Made by a program: the position numbers and the translations under genes
From: Planctomycetaceae bacterium
GTDB taxonomy: Bacteria > Planctomycetota > Planctomycetia > Planctomycetales > Planctomycetaceae
Reading direction: 5' to 3'
Assembly: GCA_027080405.1 (NCBI GenBank)
Contig: JALWSL010000348.1
Coordinates: 1-6,090, forward strand
DNA: 6,090 bases
Part shown: positions 1 through 6,090 of the stretch, piece by piece
Layout of the letters: every line of letters starts with the position of its first letter
Position numbering within the stretch: the stretch's first letter is position 1
The notes under the pieces: model-generated
The model's input: the letters and a program-made list of their open reading frames with translations, nothing else
Told to the model about the DNA's origin: nothing
Databases searched by the model: none

Positions 1-495
1 ATGTTCGACAGTCGTTACGCGCGGATCAACCTCGATGGAACGTTCCGCGCCGGGAACGCTTTCGAAGTGGGAATCGAACGTATCGATCACACCTGCCAGT
101 TGGTCGGGCGTGAGAAAAGTGGGGGTTCCTCCGCCGAAGTGCATTTGTGCCAGGCGGGGGCGATTCGTCAACAACCCGGCTGCTGTTTCGGTTTCCTTTT
201 TGATCGCCTCGAGGTAGCGCTCAACAAGAGTCTGTTTTCCGGTGATGCGAACATTGCACGCACAGTACAGGCACAATCTTCTGCAAAATGGAATGTGCGC
301 GTAGAGCGCAATGGGGGCCGGGGAAGTATGGTTGCGCAACACGTCCCGATAGACATTCGAATCGACAGCATCGGTCCATTGTGGTGCGGTCGGATAGGAC
401 GTGTACCGGGGGCCGCGCGTGCTGTAACGCTCAACCAGATCGCGTATTCCCTGATCCGTAATATCCAAAACAGATTCACTCTGTCGGCTGGCCAT
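1..495 (-). CDS. hemN: Oxygen-independent coproporphyrinogen III oxidase, N-terminal part (cut by left edge)
   Basis: This is a radical SAM enzyme that oxidatively decarboxylates two propionate side chains of coproporphyrinogen III to give protoporphyrinogen IX without oxygen, in the cytoplasm, for heme synthesis. Reading the minus strand from the ATG at 495-493 gives 165 open codons to the window edge; the family is usually about 450-460 residues, so roughly the first third is present. Visible family marks are GPRYTSYPTA (residues 28-37), LYAHIPFC with Tyr65, the four-Cys cluster C71-x3-C75-x2-C78-x-C80 (three Cys bind the 4Fe-4S cluster), GGGTPT (121-126, SAM binding region) and EVDPR (155-159). 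The N-terminal GPRYTSYP block and the fourth Cys favour HemN over the HemW heme chaperone. The ATG was chosen because homology begins about 27 residues in and a weak AAAGAG lies seven bases upstream; the frame stays open further upstream with only TTG alternatives. No disruption is seen. Confidence 0.93.
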   Translation of the reverse strand, partial: MASRQSESVLDITDQGIRDLVERYSTRGPRYTSYPTAPQWTDAVDSNVYRDVLRNHTSPAPIALYAHIPFCRRLCLYCACNVRITGKQTLVERYLEAIKKETETAAGLLTNRPRLAQMHFGGGTPTFLTPDQLAGVIDTFDSHFESVPGAERSIEVDPRVTTVEH

Positions 496-547
496 GCTGA
501 AACTCTTTATTCGTTGGAGATCGACTGATTCCCGATCCGTGACACAG

Positions 548-573
548 GGACACCCAGCACGGCTGGTCTGTCC
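548..573 (-). repeat. Imperfect hairpin in the hemN 5' leader
   Basis: On the plus strand GGACA, one base, CCAGC, a three-base loop ACG, GCTGG, two bases and TGTCC form a stem of 5 + 5 base pairs with a 1x2 internal loop. It lies about 53 bases upstream of the hemN ATG and would be in the leader RNA if transcription starts further upstream. No T-run follows on the minus strand, so it is not an ordinary intrinsic terminator. A role is not shown. Confidence 0.4.
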
Positions 574-602
574 TGACCGCCGTAACCACAATGCGATTTT
601 CA

Positions 603-629
603 AAAGTTTTCGTACCGTTCGTAAACTTT
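603..629. repeat. Dyad AAAGTTT-N13-AAACTTT upstream of hemN
   Basis: There is a perfect 7-base inverted repeat, AAAGTTT (603-609) and AAACTTT (623-629), with a 13-base spacer, so the two centres are 20 bases (about two helical turns) apart. A site of this shape about 110 bases before hemN could be an operator for a dimeric regulator. It does not match the FNR box (TTGAT-N4-ATCAA). The site is A/T-rich, so chance is a serious alternative. Confidence 0.3.
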
Positions 630-713
630 AACCGTTGGTAGCACAGGGCCACACCGTCAAAGCTGAAAGGCCTGACCTGCGGTTTTACATCATCTTCCCG
701 GGACGTACAGGGC

Positions 714-719
714 ATTATA
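714..719 (-). promoter_or_regulatory. Possible -10 box upstream of hemN
   Basis: TATAAT reads perfectly on the minus strand at 719-714. No good -35 hexamer lies 16-18 bases upstream. If used, it would give hemN a leader of about 210 bases that includes both dyads. It rests on the single hexamer. Confidence 0.2.
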
Positions 720-808
720 GACAGCAACGGGAGATGTTACCAGTTCTCAAACCGAATCCGACACCGAACGGCCCGCAGCACGCCCCATGAATCGGTCCCA
801 CGAAAGCG

Positions 809-832
809 AATGGAGAGGTTTTTCCATTTTTT
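809..832 (+). terminator. Weak A/T-rich hairpin with T-run (plus orientation)
   Basis: AATGGA (809-814), an 8-base loop and TCCATT (823-828) are followed by more T residues to 832. The T-run follows the stem only on the plus strand, whereas the adjacent VWA gene, whose stop lies just to the right at 860-858, is read from the minus strand. It may limit antisense reading into the VWA gene or be chance. The stem is short and weak. Confidence 0.2.
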
Positions 833-857
833 GATCTGAACAGGGAAAGCAGCAGTT

Positions 858-2969
858 TTACAGTTTGGGAATTTTTTTCTTTTTGCCGGGGTTGGCTTTC
901 TCCCGTTTTTCTTTCAATTCTTCCTTTTTCTTCTTTTCCCTCAGAAAGCGTTCGAACTTCTTCTTTGCTTCCTTCTGTTTTTCCGTCATGGCAGAAAGAG
1001 GTACTTTGTCCCAAGGAAGTTTTTCGCCCTTGGGAGGAATGACGAACGCTTCCTGCCACTTCAATTGCAGCGGATAGTTCAATTCCTTCTGCGCGATAGC
1101 TGCCCAGGGAGTTCCGGGATGAGCTGTGACAACACGCTGAAGATACTTCAGCGCCAACTCGGCCTCTTCATCTATTGAGGAATCCGCAGTGGCGGCCCGA
1201 GCGTGTTTCCTCTTTTTGCCGTTTCTCTTTTTGGCCGAAGTTTGATCCTGCTTTTGTTGTTCATTTTGCGAGAGAGACTGACTCAGATCAATCAACGCTG
1301 TCCCTTCCACTCCTGCCAATTCCCAGGCATTGGTGGTTCCCTCCTGGCAGACTTTCGGGTGAGCGTACATCTCATTGAGTAGGGGAATGCTGTTTGTCAA
1401 ACGGATGCGATTTGCGAGAAGTTGTCCCATCAACAAATCGTAATGTGCCTGCCAGCGTTCGGAAGTCTCTTTTGAGCGATAACTTTCAACGGCCCTCAAG
1501 TCATAAATGGCCCGATTCAGGAATTCGTCGATCTTCTGCACATTACGGAGTTCATCACGAATATCGAATTGAATTCCTCCCTCTGGAAACTTCAACTTCG
1601 GTTGCATGTGAGAAGCCTGCCAGGACGACTTCGCGATAAGCAGGATCGTTTTACGAATCGGACTTTTATCGACCAGTTTGTTGTACTCAACCGGAGAGAG
1701 ATAATCGGGAGTGTGATCAAGCATATCCAGAATATCAATCTTCGGGCCGTCGATGTTGCCATCGTCGTGCATGAAATAGATGCCGTTGCTTTCGCGTGTC
1801 AAACGGGCCAATGCGTACGGTCCAAATCCGGAGGAAATAACCTGTTCTCTCAATTCGGGAATCCAAACAGGAACGTTTACAGTTTCGATCGCAACCGATT
1901 CTGGCCCTCGCTCCACGGGTAACCGCAGCACTTCCTCTGTTTCGTTATCAACCCATTTCACTCGCATTTCGCTGCGTCCGAACGGCGAAACCGGCCCCAT
2001 CACATAGACAGACATTTTGTTGCGTTTTACTTCCTGGATTGTCTTATCGAGCAAGGCGACATCGTTGCCACTTTCGTCTGTGAGGACAACGAGCATCACC
2101 TGATACCCTTTTTTCTGAAGTTTTCGATATTCGCGGGCGGCTGTCTGGACAGCAGCAAAAACGTTCTCAATGCCCGTTTCGTCTGTCGGCATTTTTTTGA
2201 CAGCCTGCATCACCTCTTCAAAATCGGCGGTTGGCTGGGGCGTCATCAGTTTTGATTTTTCCCCGAAAGAAACGACACTGGTTAAAAGTGGTTCTGCCTT
2301 ATTGTCGTCCAGCTCATCCAGTTCTTTGTAAATTCGCTCAAATCTTTTGATCACCTGTTCGCGCCGGGCCGTTAAACTTTCAGAAGCATCCATCAGCCAG
2401 ACAACCAGCACTTTCCCCTTTTCAAGTCGGTTGAGAATTTCAAGTGTGATACGATCAACCGAACCGGCGTCGCCTTCCGTGTTGGCAAAATCTCCTTCAA
2501 TGCCTTCTACGTTCGCATCCAGATCCATCGAATCCAACGCGACCGACAGCGGATCGGAAGCATCGTCCACTTCCATTTCAGTCATCGGGTCTTTGGCAGC
2601 TTCCGGCGTTGATGTCGGCTCGACAACCGTTTTGGTCGGTGTCAACGAAACAGGGGCATCGACATTGACATTCCAGTCGTCCAATTCCTGGGGAGACTCG
2701 GTCAGTACGACTTCCTGCTCAAGAGGCGAAACAAAAGTGCTGACAGAAACAAAATCCTGACGATTATCGATCGTAATGTAGATCAGGGAACAAAACAGCA
2801 AAATCAGAAAATGAAAGCCCAGGGAAGTGCCCCAAACACCAATATTTTGAAGTGGGCTCAAATTTTCTGCATGACCTGCCAGAGGGACGTCCCGCATTTT
2901 TTGTCCGCTCTTGCGGGAAGTTGAAAAATCCCCAGCCGAAACAAACGGATGCTCTATTGCTTTGGGCAT
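858..2969 (-). CDS. Membrane-anchored von Willebrand factor A (VWA) domain protein
   Basis: This 703-residue protein has a short cytoplasmic N-terminus, one membrane segment (about 44-67, beginning GVWGTSLGFHF) and probably an extracytoplasmic body. Residues 85-175 are an acidic linker rich in Pro, Thr, Ser, Asp and Glu. A VWA domain follows from about 186, with a complete MIDAS: DASES (D194, S196, S198), T265 in DETG and D298 in LTDES. Its late part contains SGFGPYALARLTRESNG (380-396). A helical region (about 475-535), a TPR-like segment (about 602-642) and a tail very rich in Lys and Glu (about 664-703) complete it. VWA domains with a MIDAS bind a divalent metal and usually a protein ligand; no partner is known here. 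The ATG at 2969-2967 was chosen because GGGAG lies 10 bases upstream; the frame extends 48 codons to a TTG at 3113 that lacks a ribosome binding site and would run over the TATAAT box. The type is familiar from planctomycetes, but its function is unknown to me. Confidence 0.85.
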   Translation of the reverse strand: MPKAIEHPFVSAGDFSTSRKSGQKMRDVPLAGHAENLSPLQNIGVWGTSLGFHFLILLFCSLIYITIDNRQDFVSVSTFVSPLEQEVVLTESPQELDDWNVNVDAPVSLTPTKTVVEPTSTPEAAKDPMTEMEVDDASDPLSVALDSMDLDANVEGIEGDFANTEGDAGSVDRITLEILNRLEKGKVLVVWLMDASESLTARREQVIKRFERIYKELDELDDNKAEPLLTSVVSFGEKSKLMTPQPTADFEEVMQAVKKMPTDETGIENVFAAVQTAAREYRKLQKKGYQVMLVVLTDESGNDVALLDKTIQEVKRNKMSVYVMGPVSPFGRSEMRVKWVDNETEEVLRLPVERGPESVAIETVNVPVWIPELREQVISSGFGPYALARLTRESNGIYFMHDDGNIDGPKIDILDMLDHTPDYLSPVEYNKLVDKSPIRKTILLIAKSSWQASHMQPKLKFPEGGIQFDIRDELRNVQKIDEFLNRAIYDLRAVESYRSKETSERWQAHYDLLMGQLLANRIRLTNSIPLLNEMYAHPKVCQEGTTNAWELAGVEGTALIDLSQSLSQNEQQKQDQTSAKKRNGKKRKHARAATADSSIDEEAELALKYLQRVVTAHPGTPWAAIAQKELNYPLQLKWQEAFVIPPKGEKLPWDKVPLSAMTEKQKEAKKKFERFLREKKKKEELKEKREKANPGKKKKIPKL

Positions 2970-2979
2970 CTCAATCGTA

Positions 2980-2984
2980 CTCCC
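2980..2984 (-). promoter_or_regulatory. Ribosome binding site that sets the VWA start
   Basis: GGGAG on the minus strand (2984-2980) lies 10 bases before the ATG at 2969. The alternative upstream TTG at 3113 has no purine-rich match in front of it. This supports the 703-residue form of the protein. Confidence 0.6.
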
Positions 2985-3020
2985 AGCGATTGAATAATTC
3001 GAAACCTCTGCCTCGGCTGT

Positions 3021-3026
3021 ATTATA
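3021..3026 (-). promoter_or_regulatory. Probable -10 box of the VWA gene
   Basis: TATAAT reads perfectly on the minus strand at 3026-3021, about 50 bases upstream of the chosen ATG. Transcription would start near 3014 and leave a leader of about 45 bases carrying the GGGAG site. The -35 position (TGGCAT at 3050-3045, spacer 18) is poor, so an activator or another sigma factor may be involved. Confidence 0.4.
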
Positions 3027-3128
3027 GGTATTTTCCGCCCCGCAATGCCACCTATTCGGACAAAATGACAATTTTATCCACATATTAGTCGTTAACAAAT
3101 GACCGACTCGCAAGCAAAAAACATGTAA

Positions 3129-3183
3129 TCCTGCTCAGGTAAAGAGGAATATTTTTGAGAAATTCGAATCATATCGAGCAGGA
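3129..3183 (+). repeat. Inverted repeat whose 3' arm covers a ribosome binding site
   Basis: TCCTGCTC (3129-3136) and GAGCAGGA (3176-3183) are perfect 8-base complements around a 39-base loop. Inside the loop GAATATTT and AAATTC (3148-3165) can form a smaller bulged stem. The 3' arm contains AGGA (3180-3183), the likely ribosome binding site of the 22-codon ORF at 3191, so pairing in the RNA would hide it. An 8-base match over this span can arise by chance. Confidence 0.35.
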
Positions 3184-3190
3184 AACAACC

Positions 3191-3259
3191 ATGAGAACGC
3201 ACGTACCCATTTATGTTCATGTCCCTGTTCTCCTGGCGGGAGATTGCCCTGAGCCGTGA
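3191..3259 (+). CDS. Possible 22-codon micro-ORF
   Basis: An ATG at 3191 preceded by AGGA with a seven-base spacer opens a 22-residue frame ending in TGA at 3257-3259. The middle of the peptide reads HVPIYV then HVPVLL, a near tandem hexapeptide, followed by Ala-Gly-Asp-Cys-Pro-Glu-Pro. I recognise no family. It could be a leader peptide, a small membrane-active peptide or chance. It points towards the polysaccharide operon about 400 bases downstream. The correctly spaced ribosome binding site and the internal repeat are the only support; its length is too short for a coding statistic. Confidence 0.25.
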   Translation: MRTHVPIYVHVPVLLAGDCPEP

Positions 3260-3484
3260 CAACCAAAGGAACATCGGAGGGGGACGACGAATCTCGTGCC
3301 GTTCATCGATACTTGCTGGCTGAGTTTGATGGCAAATGCAGGAGCATTCTCAGAATTCACTGTCTCGTTTCACTGCCTGCATGACCAGTGTAATCGACAG
3401 AGCGGGATTAATCGTTCAGATCGGTTCCGGCTCGCTGCAGAAACGGGTGTTGGTTTTTGTAAACATAATGCAGCAGAGAACTTG

Positions 3485-3512
3485 TTGACCTATGGTTGAA
3501 AAAGTGAACAAT
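3485..3512 (+). promoter_or_regulatory. Weak sigma70-type promoter candidate for the polysaccharide operon
   Basis: TTGACC (3485-3490), a 16-base spacer and AACAAT (3507-3512) make a moderate match to the -35 and -10 hexamers. It would start RNA about 135 bases before the ligase gene. No better pair was found closer to the gene. Confidence 0.25.
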
Positions 3513-3591
3513 GCTGGAAGGAGTCTGCGCCGGGATTGTTTCGCATCATTGGCACAATGCTCAAAAACAGAACTTGCAAGAGGGGAAAAGG

Positions 3592-3609
3592 GTCAGGAAA
3601 TAGTCAGGA
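3592..3609 (+). repeat. Direct repeat GTCAGGA with 11-base period
   Basis: GTCAGGA occurs at 3592-3598 and again at 3603-3609, one helical turn apart, 47-64 bases before the ligase start. If the promoter at 3485-3512 is used, the repeats fall in the leader RNA, where each copy could mimic a ribosome binding site. No function is shown. Confidence 0.3.
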
Positions 3610-3655
3610 GTCGTTCTTCTGATTACTCCCCATGCTGCCGGAGACGGTTTATCGT

Positions 3656-4987
3656 ATGAAAGTGACGCCTTCACAAATTGGATTCATTATTTTCCTGTTT
3701 GCCAATGCGACGATTTATATTCGTCCGTGGGAAATTTTTCCCGCATTGGAAGGTGTGCAGATTTACGTCTATCTGATTCTCCTTTCAGCTCTGTTTTCCT
3801 ACAAACAGATTCAGACGCATCTTTCCAAAGCGTCGCTTTTGGGGCAACCGATCACTTTGTGTGTGCTCGGCGTTCTGGCTGCAGTCGGTATTTCACACCT
3901 TTCAAACGGTTACCTGGGCGGAGCGACCAAAGGGATGTTCTCGATGTTCAAAACCGTCATCTATTATCTGGTATTGGTTTCGACGGTCAACACGCCGAAA
4001 CGATTACAGGTTTTCGTTGTCAGTTTGATCTTGTGCGGAACAAGCTGCATCGCCATCAGTGTGGGGGATTACCACGATTTCTTTCAGGTAGAATCATTAA
4101 CACACATTAAAGAGCGAATTGGTTATTTGCCGGGAGGCAAGGAAATTTTTCTGATCCGCCTATGTGGAATCGGGATGTTCCACGATCCGAATGACCTTTC
4201 CCTGTTGATTATTACAACCGGTGTTTTGAGCCTGTCCCAATTGGCCGATCGCAGTTGGGGAATGACGCGTGAACTGTGGCTGATCCCGTTTCCGATTTTA
4301 ATGCTGGCGATGTGGGATACGCATTCGCGTGGCGGGCTGATTGCAGCCGGGGCGGCGACCATGGCCTTTCTAATGATGAAATACGGCCGGGCGTTTGCCA
4401 TCGCGGCCATTTCGATGGGCGTGCTTGTTGCTCCGCTGATGTTGGGGCGAATGGCGAGTATCGACGTTTCCAGCGGAACGGGCCAACAGCGGATTCGATT
4501 GTGGGCCGAAGGTTTTGCAGCGATCCAATCGCCGAAAATTCTGTTTGGGATTGGCGAAGGGATGTATCAGGATTTGGCAAATTACGTTGCTCATAATTCT
4601 TACGTACATGCGTTTGTCGAGTTGGGCCTGTTTGGTGGCACATTCTTCGTCGGCTGTTTTTTCTTTGCCGGTTACGGGCTGTATCGGCTGAAAAATGATC
4701 GGGAAAAAATTTACGATGCCAGTTTGATCCACTTTCGGCCATATCTGTCGGCGGTTCTGGCGGCGTGGTGTGCGGGGTTTCTCTCGTTGTCCCGCTGTTA
4801 TCCGACTCCTACTTACACGATCGTGGGGCTCTCGGCAGCGTATTTGAATCTGGTCGGTATTTATCTGTATCCGATGCGTCCGGTTCTGTCTCTTGATAAA
4901 CAGCTTTTCCAAAAATGGGTCGCCTGTAGCGCGTTGGTTTTTATTGCCATGTTTGCAGCAACCAAAATGTTTGCAAGATTTGGTTAA
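3656..4987 (+). CDS. O-antigen ligase/polymerase family protein (Wzy_C, WaaL-like)
   Basis: This 443-residue inner-membrane protein has about 12 hydrophobic segments, starting at residues 6-23. The C-terminal half carries the Wzy_C signature: [10 protein letters not shown] (175-184), THSRGG (222-227, Arg225), a loop with [14 protein letters not shown] (277-290), LFGIGEG (296-302), [17 protein letters not shown] (312-328, His313 and Glu322), then further membrane segments. In WaaL and related enzymes an Arg and a His facing the periplasm are needed to join undecaprenyl-linked glycan to an acceptor, so Arg225 and His313 are the likely counterparts. Ligase and polymerase cannot be told apart from sequence alone. 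Start: the ATG at 3656 has GGAG 12 bases upstream; an in-frame ATG at 3632 (eight residues longer) has AGGAG 21 bases away, which is too far, but cannot be excluded. It is the first gene of an operon with the flippase 12 bases downstream. Confidence 0.85.
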   Translation: MKVTPSQIGFIIFLFANATIYIRPWEIFPALEGVQIYVYLILLSALFSYKQIQTHLSKASLLGQPITLCVLGVLAAVGISHLSNGYLGGATKGMFSMFKTVIYYLVLVSTVNTPKRLQVFVVSLILCGTSCIAISVGDYHDFFQVESLTHIKERIGYLPGGKEIFLIRLCGIGMFHDPNDLSLLIITTGVLSLSQLADRSWGMTRELWLIPFPILMLAMWDTHSRGGLIAAGAATMAFLMMKYGRAFAIAAISMGVLVAPLMLGRMASIDVSSGTGQQRIRLWAEGFAAIQSPKILFGIGEGMYQDLANYVAHNSYVHAFVELGLFGGTFFVGCFFFAGYGLYRLKNDREKIYDASLIHFRPYLSAVLAAWCAGFLSLSRCYPTPTYTIVGLSAAYLNLVGIYLYPMRPVLSLDKQLFQKWVACSALVFIAMFAATKMFARFG

Positions 4988-4999
4988 AAAGGTTTCTTC

Positions 5000-6090
5000 G
5001 TGTCCGTCAAAGTCAATGTCCTGATCAGTTGGCTCGCTCATGCGGTAACGCTGGGGATCGGCTTCTTTTTGATGCCGTACATCCTGCATACCGTGGGGGA
5101 TGGTACGTACGGAACGTGGCTGTTTCTCAATTCCATTGCAGGACAGACCGGACTGCTCTATCTCGGCTTTGGCGACGCGATTTCCCGCTTTACTTCGAAG
5201 TATCAGGCAGAACGGAACTGGGGCGAACTGAATCGCACGGCTAGTTGCATCACCTCGGTTTACTGCGGTTCTGCCTGCGTGGCCCTGTTGATTGGTATCA
5301 TTTTTGCGTTGATTGCTCCATCGGTTTACGATTGGCCCGGGCAATCGATCACCGAAGTGCAAGTCGCCATTTTACTGCTGGCGTTAAACGCTGCTTTTTC
5401 GATCGGCGGGAGTTCCTTTGGCGGCCTGTTAATGGGAATTCAGCGGTTCGATATCGAACGGGGGATCGTTATCGTCGTCAATATTTCCCGACTGGTGTTG
5501 ACACTGCTGTTTCTGAGATCGACTTATGGTCTGGTAACATTGGCCAGCATTTTTCTGGGATTGACGATCTTCGAGAATGTGGCGATGGCGGTCATGGCGT
5601 TTCGGCTCATTCCGACACTCAGAATGCGATTCAGCGATCTGAAAAAAAGCGTCTACAAAAAATGTTTCTCGTTCAGCCTGTTCACGTTTTTATCGTTGAT
5701 TGCAGAACAGATCATCTACATGACCGACACCATCATCATCGGTTATTTTCTCGGCCCTGTCGCGGTTGTCCCTTATTACATTGCGTTTCGCCTGTGTGAC
5801 ATGGTTCGCATACCAGTGTTGCAGATCGGCTATGTTTTCCTGCCCAAAGCGGGGCAATTACATTCGCTGAAACAGAATGACGACTTGAAAAAACTGATCA
5901 GCCAGGGGTTTGGTATCGCGTTTCTGCTTGTCTGTTCTGCGTTTATCGGGGCGTATTTTTTCAGCGATTTGATGATTCGTGTCTGGATTGGTGACGGATA
6001 TGCCGAAAGTTACCTCATTGTCCTGATTCTGCTGGGAGGGCAACTGGTCGCCTTGCCGACGCATGTGATGCGACACGCATTGATCGGTAC
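5000..6090 (+). CDS. Polysaccharide flippase, Wzx/MOP superfamily (cut by right edge)
   Basis: This is an integral inner-membrane transporter expected to flip undecaprenyl-linked oligosaccharide from the cytoplasmic to the outer face. The window holds 363 codons with about ten hydrophobic segments (for example 7-28, 85-107, 155-172, 178-201, 303-322, 336-357); full proteins have 12-14 segments in about 420-500 residues, so most is present. Typical family text includes [18 protein letters not shown] (25-42), [17 protein letters not shown] (52-68), LLMGIQRFD (143-151) and [20 protein letters not shown] (241-260). The start is a GTG at 5000, because AAAAAGG lies seven bases upstream and the first in-frame ATG (codon 25) would remove most of the first membrane segment. 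The gap of 12 bases from the ligase stop implies co-transcription and perhaps translational coupling, and the ribosome binding site overlaps that stop. No frameshift is seen. Confidence 0.88.
   Translation, partial: MSVKVNVLISWLAHAVTLGIGFFLMPYILHTVGDGTYGTWLFLNSIAGQTGLLYLGFGDAISRFTSKYQAERNWGELNRTASCITSVYCGSACVALLIGIIFALIAPSVYDWPGQSITEVQVAILLLALNAAFSIGGSSFGGLLMGIQRFDIERGIVIVVNISRLVLTLLFLRSTYGLVTLASIFLGLTIFENVAMAVMAFRLIPTLRMRFSDLKKSVYKKCFSFSLFTFLSLIAEQIIYMTDTIIIGYFLGPVAVVPYYIAFRLCDMVRIPVLQIGYVFLPKAGQLHSLKQNDDLKKLISQGFGIAFLLVCSAFIGAYFFSDLMIRVWIGDGYAESYLIVLILLGGQLVALPTHVMRHALIG

Larger units (their letters stand above)
496..857. other. Intergenic region between the VWA gene and hemN
   Basis: This 362-base stretch is the 3' flank of the VWA gene and the 5' flank of hemN, both on the minus strand. 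It contains no credible gene: the open frames here need TTG starts or overlap hemN out of frame, and none resembles a known protein. It holds a TATAAT box (719-714, minus), two dyad symmetries (548-573 and 603-629) and an A/T-rich hairpin near the VWA stop (809-832). The gap is long for an operon, so hemN probably has its own promoter, but no clear minus-strand terminator is visible. Confidence 0.6.
3027..3655. other. Divergent non-coding region between the VWA gene and the polysaccharide operon
   Basis: About 630 bases separate the leftward VWA promoter from the rightward ligase start. The 60- and 67-codon open frames here (minus 3274-3092, plus 3296-3499) show no recognisable protein features. 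Items worth noting are an inverted repeat (3129-3183), a 22-codon ORF (3191-3259), a small hairpin TCTCC-TGGCG-GGAGA (3229-3243), a bulged stem pairing CTGAG (3320-3324) with CTCAG (3349-3353) around AATGC-AGGA-GCATT (3335-3348), a weak promoter candidate (3485-3512) and a phased direct repeat (3592-3609). A small RNA or a long regulated leader is possible, but I recognise no known RNA family. Confidence 0.5.

Noticed and set aside
476..727. 83-codon minus-strand ORF overlapping the start of hemN
   Set aside because: It needs a TTG start, runs into hemN in another frame and resembles no known protein.
866..985. Strongly pyrimidine-rich plus strand that could suggest a triplex-forming tract
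   Set aside because: It is explained by the Lys/Glu-rich tail of the VWA protein, whose codons (AAA, AAG, GAA, GAG) are all purine on the coding strand.
2970..3113. 48-codon N-terminal extension of the VWA protein from a TTG at 3113
   Set aside because: It lacks a ribosome binding site and spans a perfect TATAAT box, while GGGAG precedes the inner ATG at a suitable distance.
3092..3274. 60-codon minus-strand ORF between the VWA gene and the polysaccharide operon
   Set aside because: There is no ribosome binding site before its ATG, and the peptide has no recognisable features. It overlaps the micro-ORF and inverted repeat on the other strand.
3296..3499. 67-codon plus-strand ORF with a GTG start and GGAGGGGG 12 bases upstream
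   Set aside because: The ribosome binding site is strong but rather far away, and the peptide shows no domain, membrane segment or clear coding bias. I judged it more likely chance, though it is the best of the larger non-coding-region ORFs.
3549..3565. TTGGCACAATGC, similar to the -24 element of a sigma54 promoter
   Set aside because: The required GC pair ten bases after the GG is absent (AA is found), so the -12 element is missing.
4212..5362. Long minus-strand ORFs (330 and 176 codons) opposite the ligase and flippase genes
   Set aside because: Their products are rich in Arg, Pro and Gln with no domain features, as expected for the antisense of membrane-protein genes, whose real frames match known families.
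5245..5799. 184-codon plus-strand ORF within the flippase gene
   Set aside because: It is an out-of-frame reading; the GTG-started frame across the same bases gives clear flippase sequence without stops.

Overview
The window looks like chromosomal DNA from a member of the Planctomycetota, probably the order Planctomycetales. This is an inference from the style of the proteins, chiefly the long single-pass von Willebrand factor A (VWA) protein with an acidic linker and a Lys-rich tail, and from moderate G+C and loosely packed genes. No marker gene in the window fixes the taxonomy.

Layout: two genes lie on the minus strand on the left and two on the plus strand on the right, separated by a divergent non-coding region of almost 700 bases. 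(1) Bases 1-495, minus: the first 165 codons of an oxygen-independent coproporphyrinogen III oxidase (hemN, radical SAM, heme synthesis); the rest lies beyond the left edge. (2) Bases 496-857: a non-coding gap with two dyad symmetries and no convincing gene. (3) Bases 858-2969, minus: a 703-residue membrane-anchored VWA protein with a complete MIDAS metal site. (4) Bases 2970-3655: the divergent region. It holds a perfect TATAAT box and a good ribosome binding site for the VWA gene, a possible 22-codon ORF whose ribosome binding site sits in one arm of an inverted repeat, and a weak promoter candidate and phased direct repeats in front of the right-hand operon. (5) Bases 3656-4987, plus: a polytopic O-antigen ligase/polymerase-like (Wzy_C) protein. 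(6) Bases 5000-6090, plus: the first 363 codons of a polysaccharide flippase (Wzx/MOP type), cut by the right edge.

The right-hand genes form one transcription unit (12 bases apart). They fit a surface-polysaccharide export pathway in which the flippase moves lipid-linked glycan across the inner membrane and the Wzy_C protein polymerises it or transfers it to an acceptor on the outer face. No glycosyltransferase is visible, so the rest of such a cluster would have to lie to the right. The VWA protein and HemN show no evident functional link to the polysaccharide pair or to each other.

I found no CRISPR array, insertion sequence, tRNA or rRNA. No clearly new system is proven here. The most unusual material is the non-coding divergent region, with its possible micro-ORF and structured leader, and the VWA protein, whose partners are not in view.
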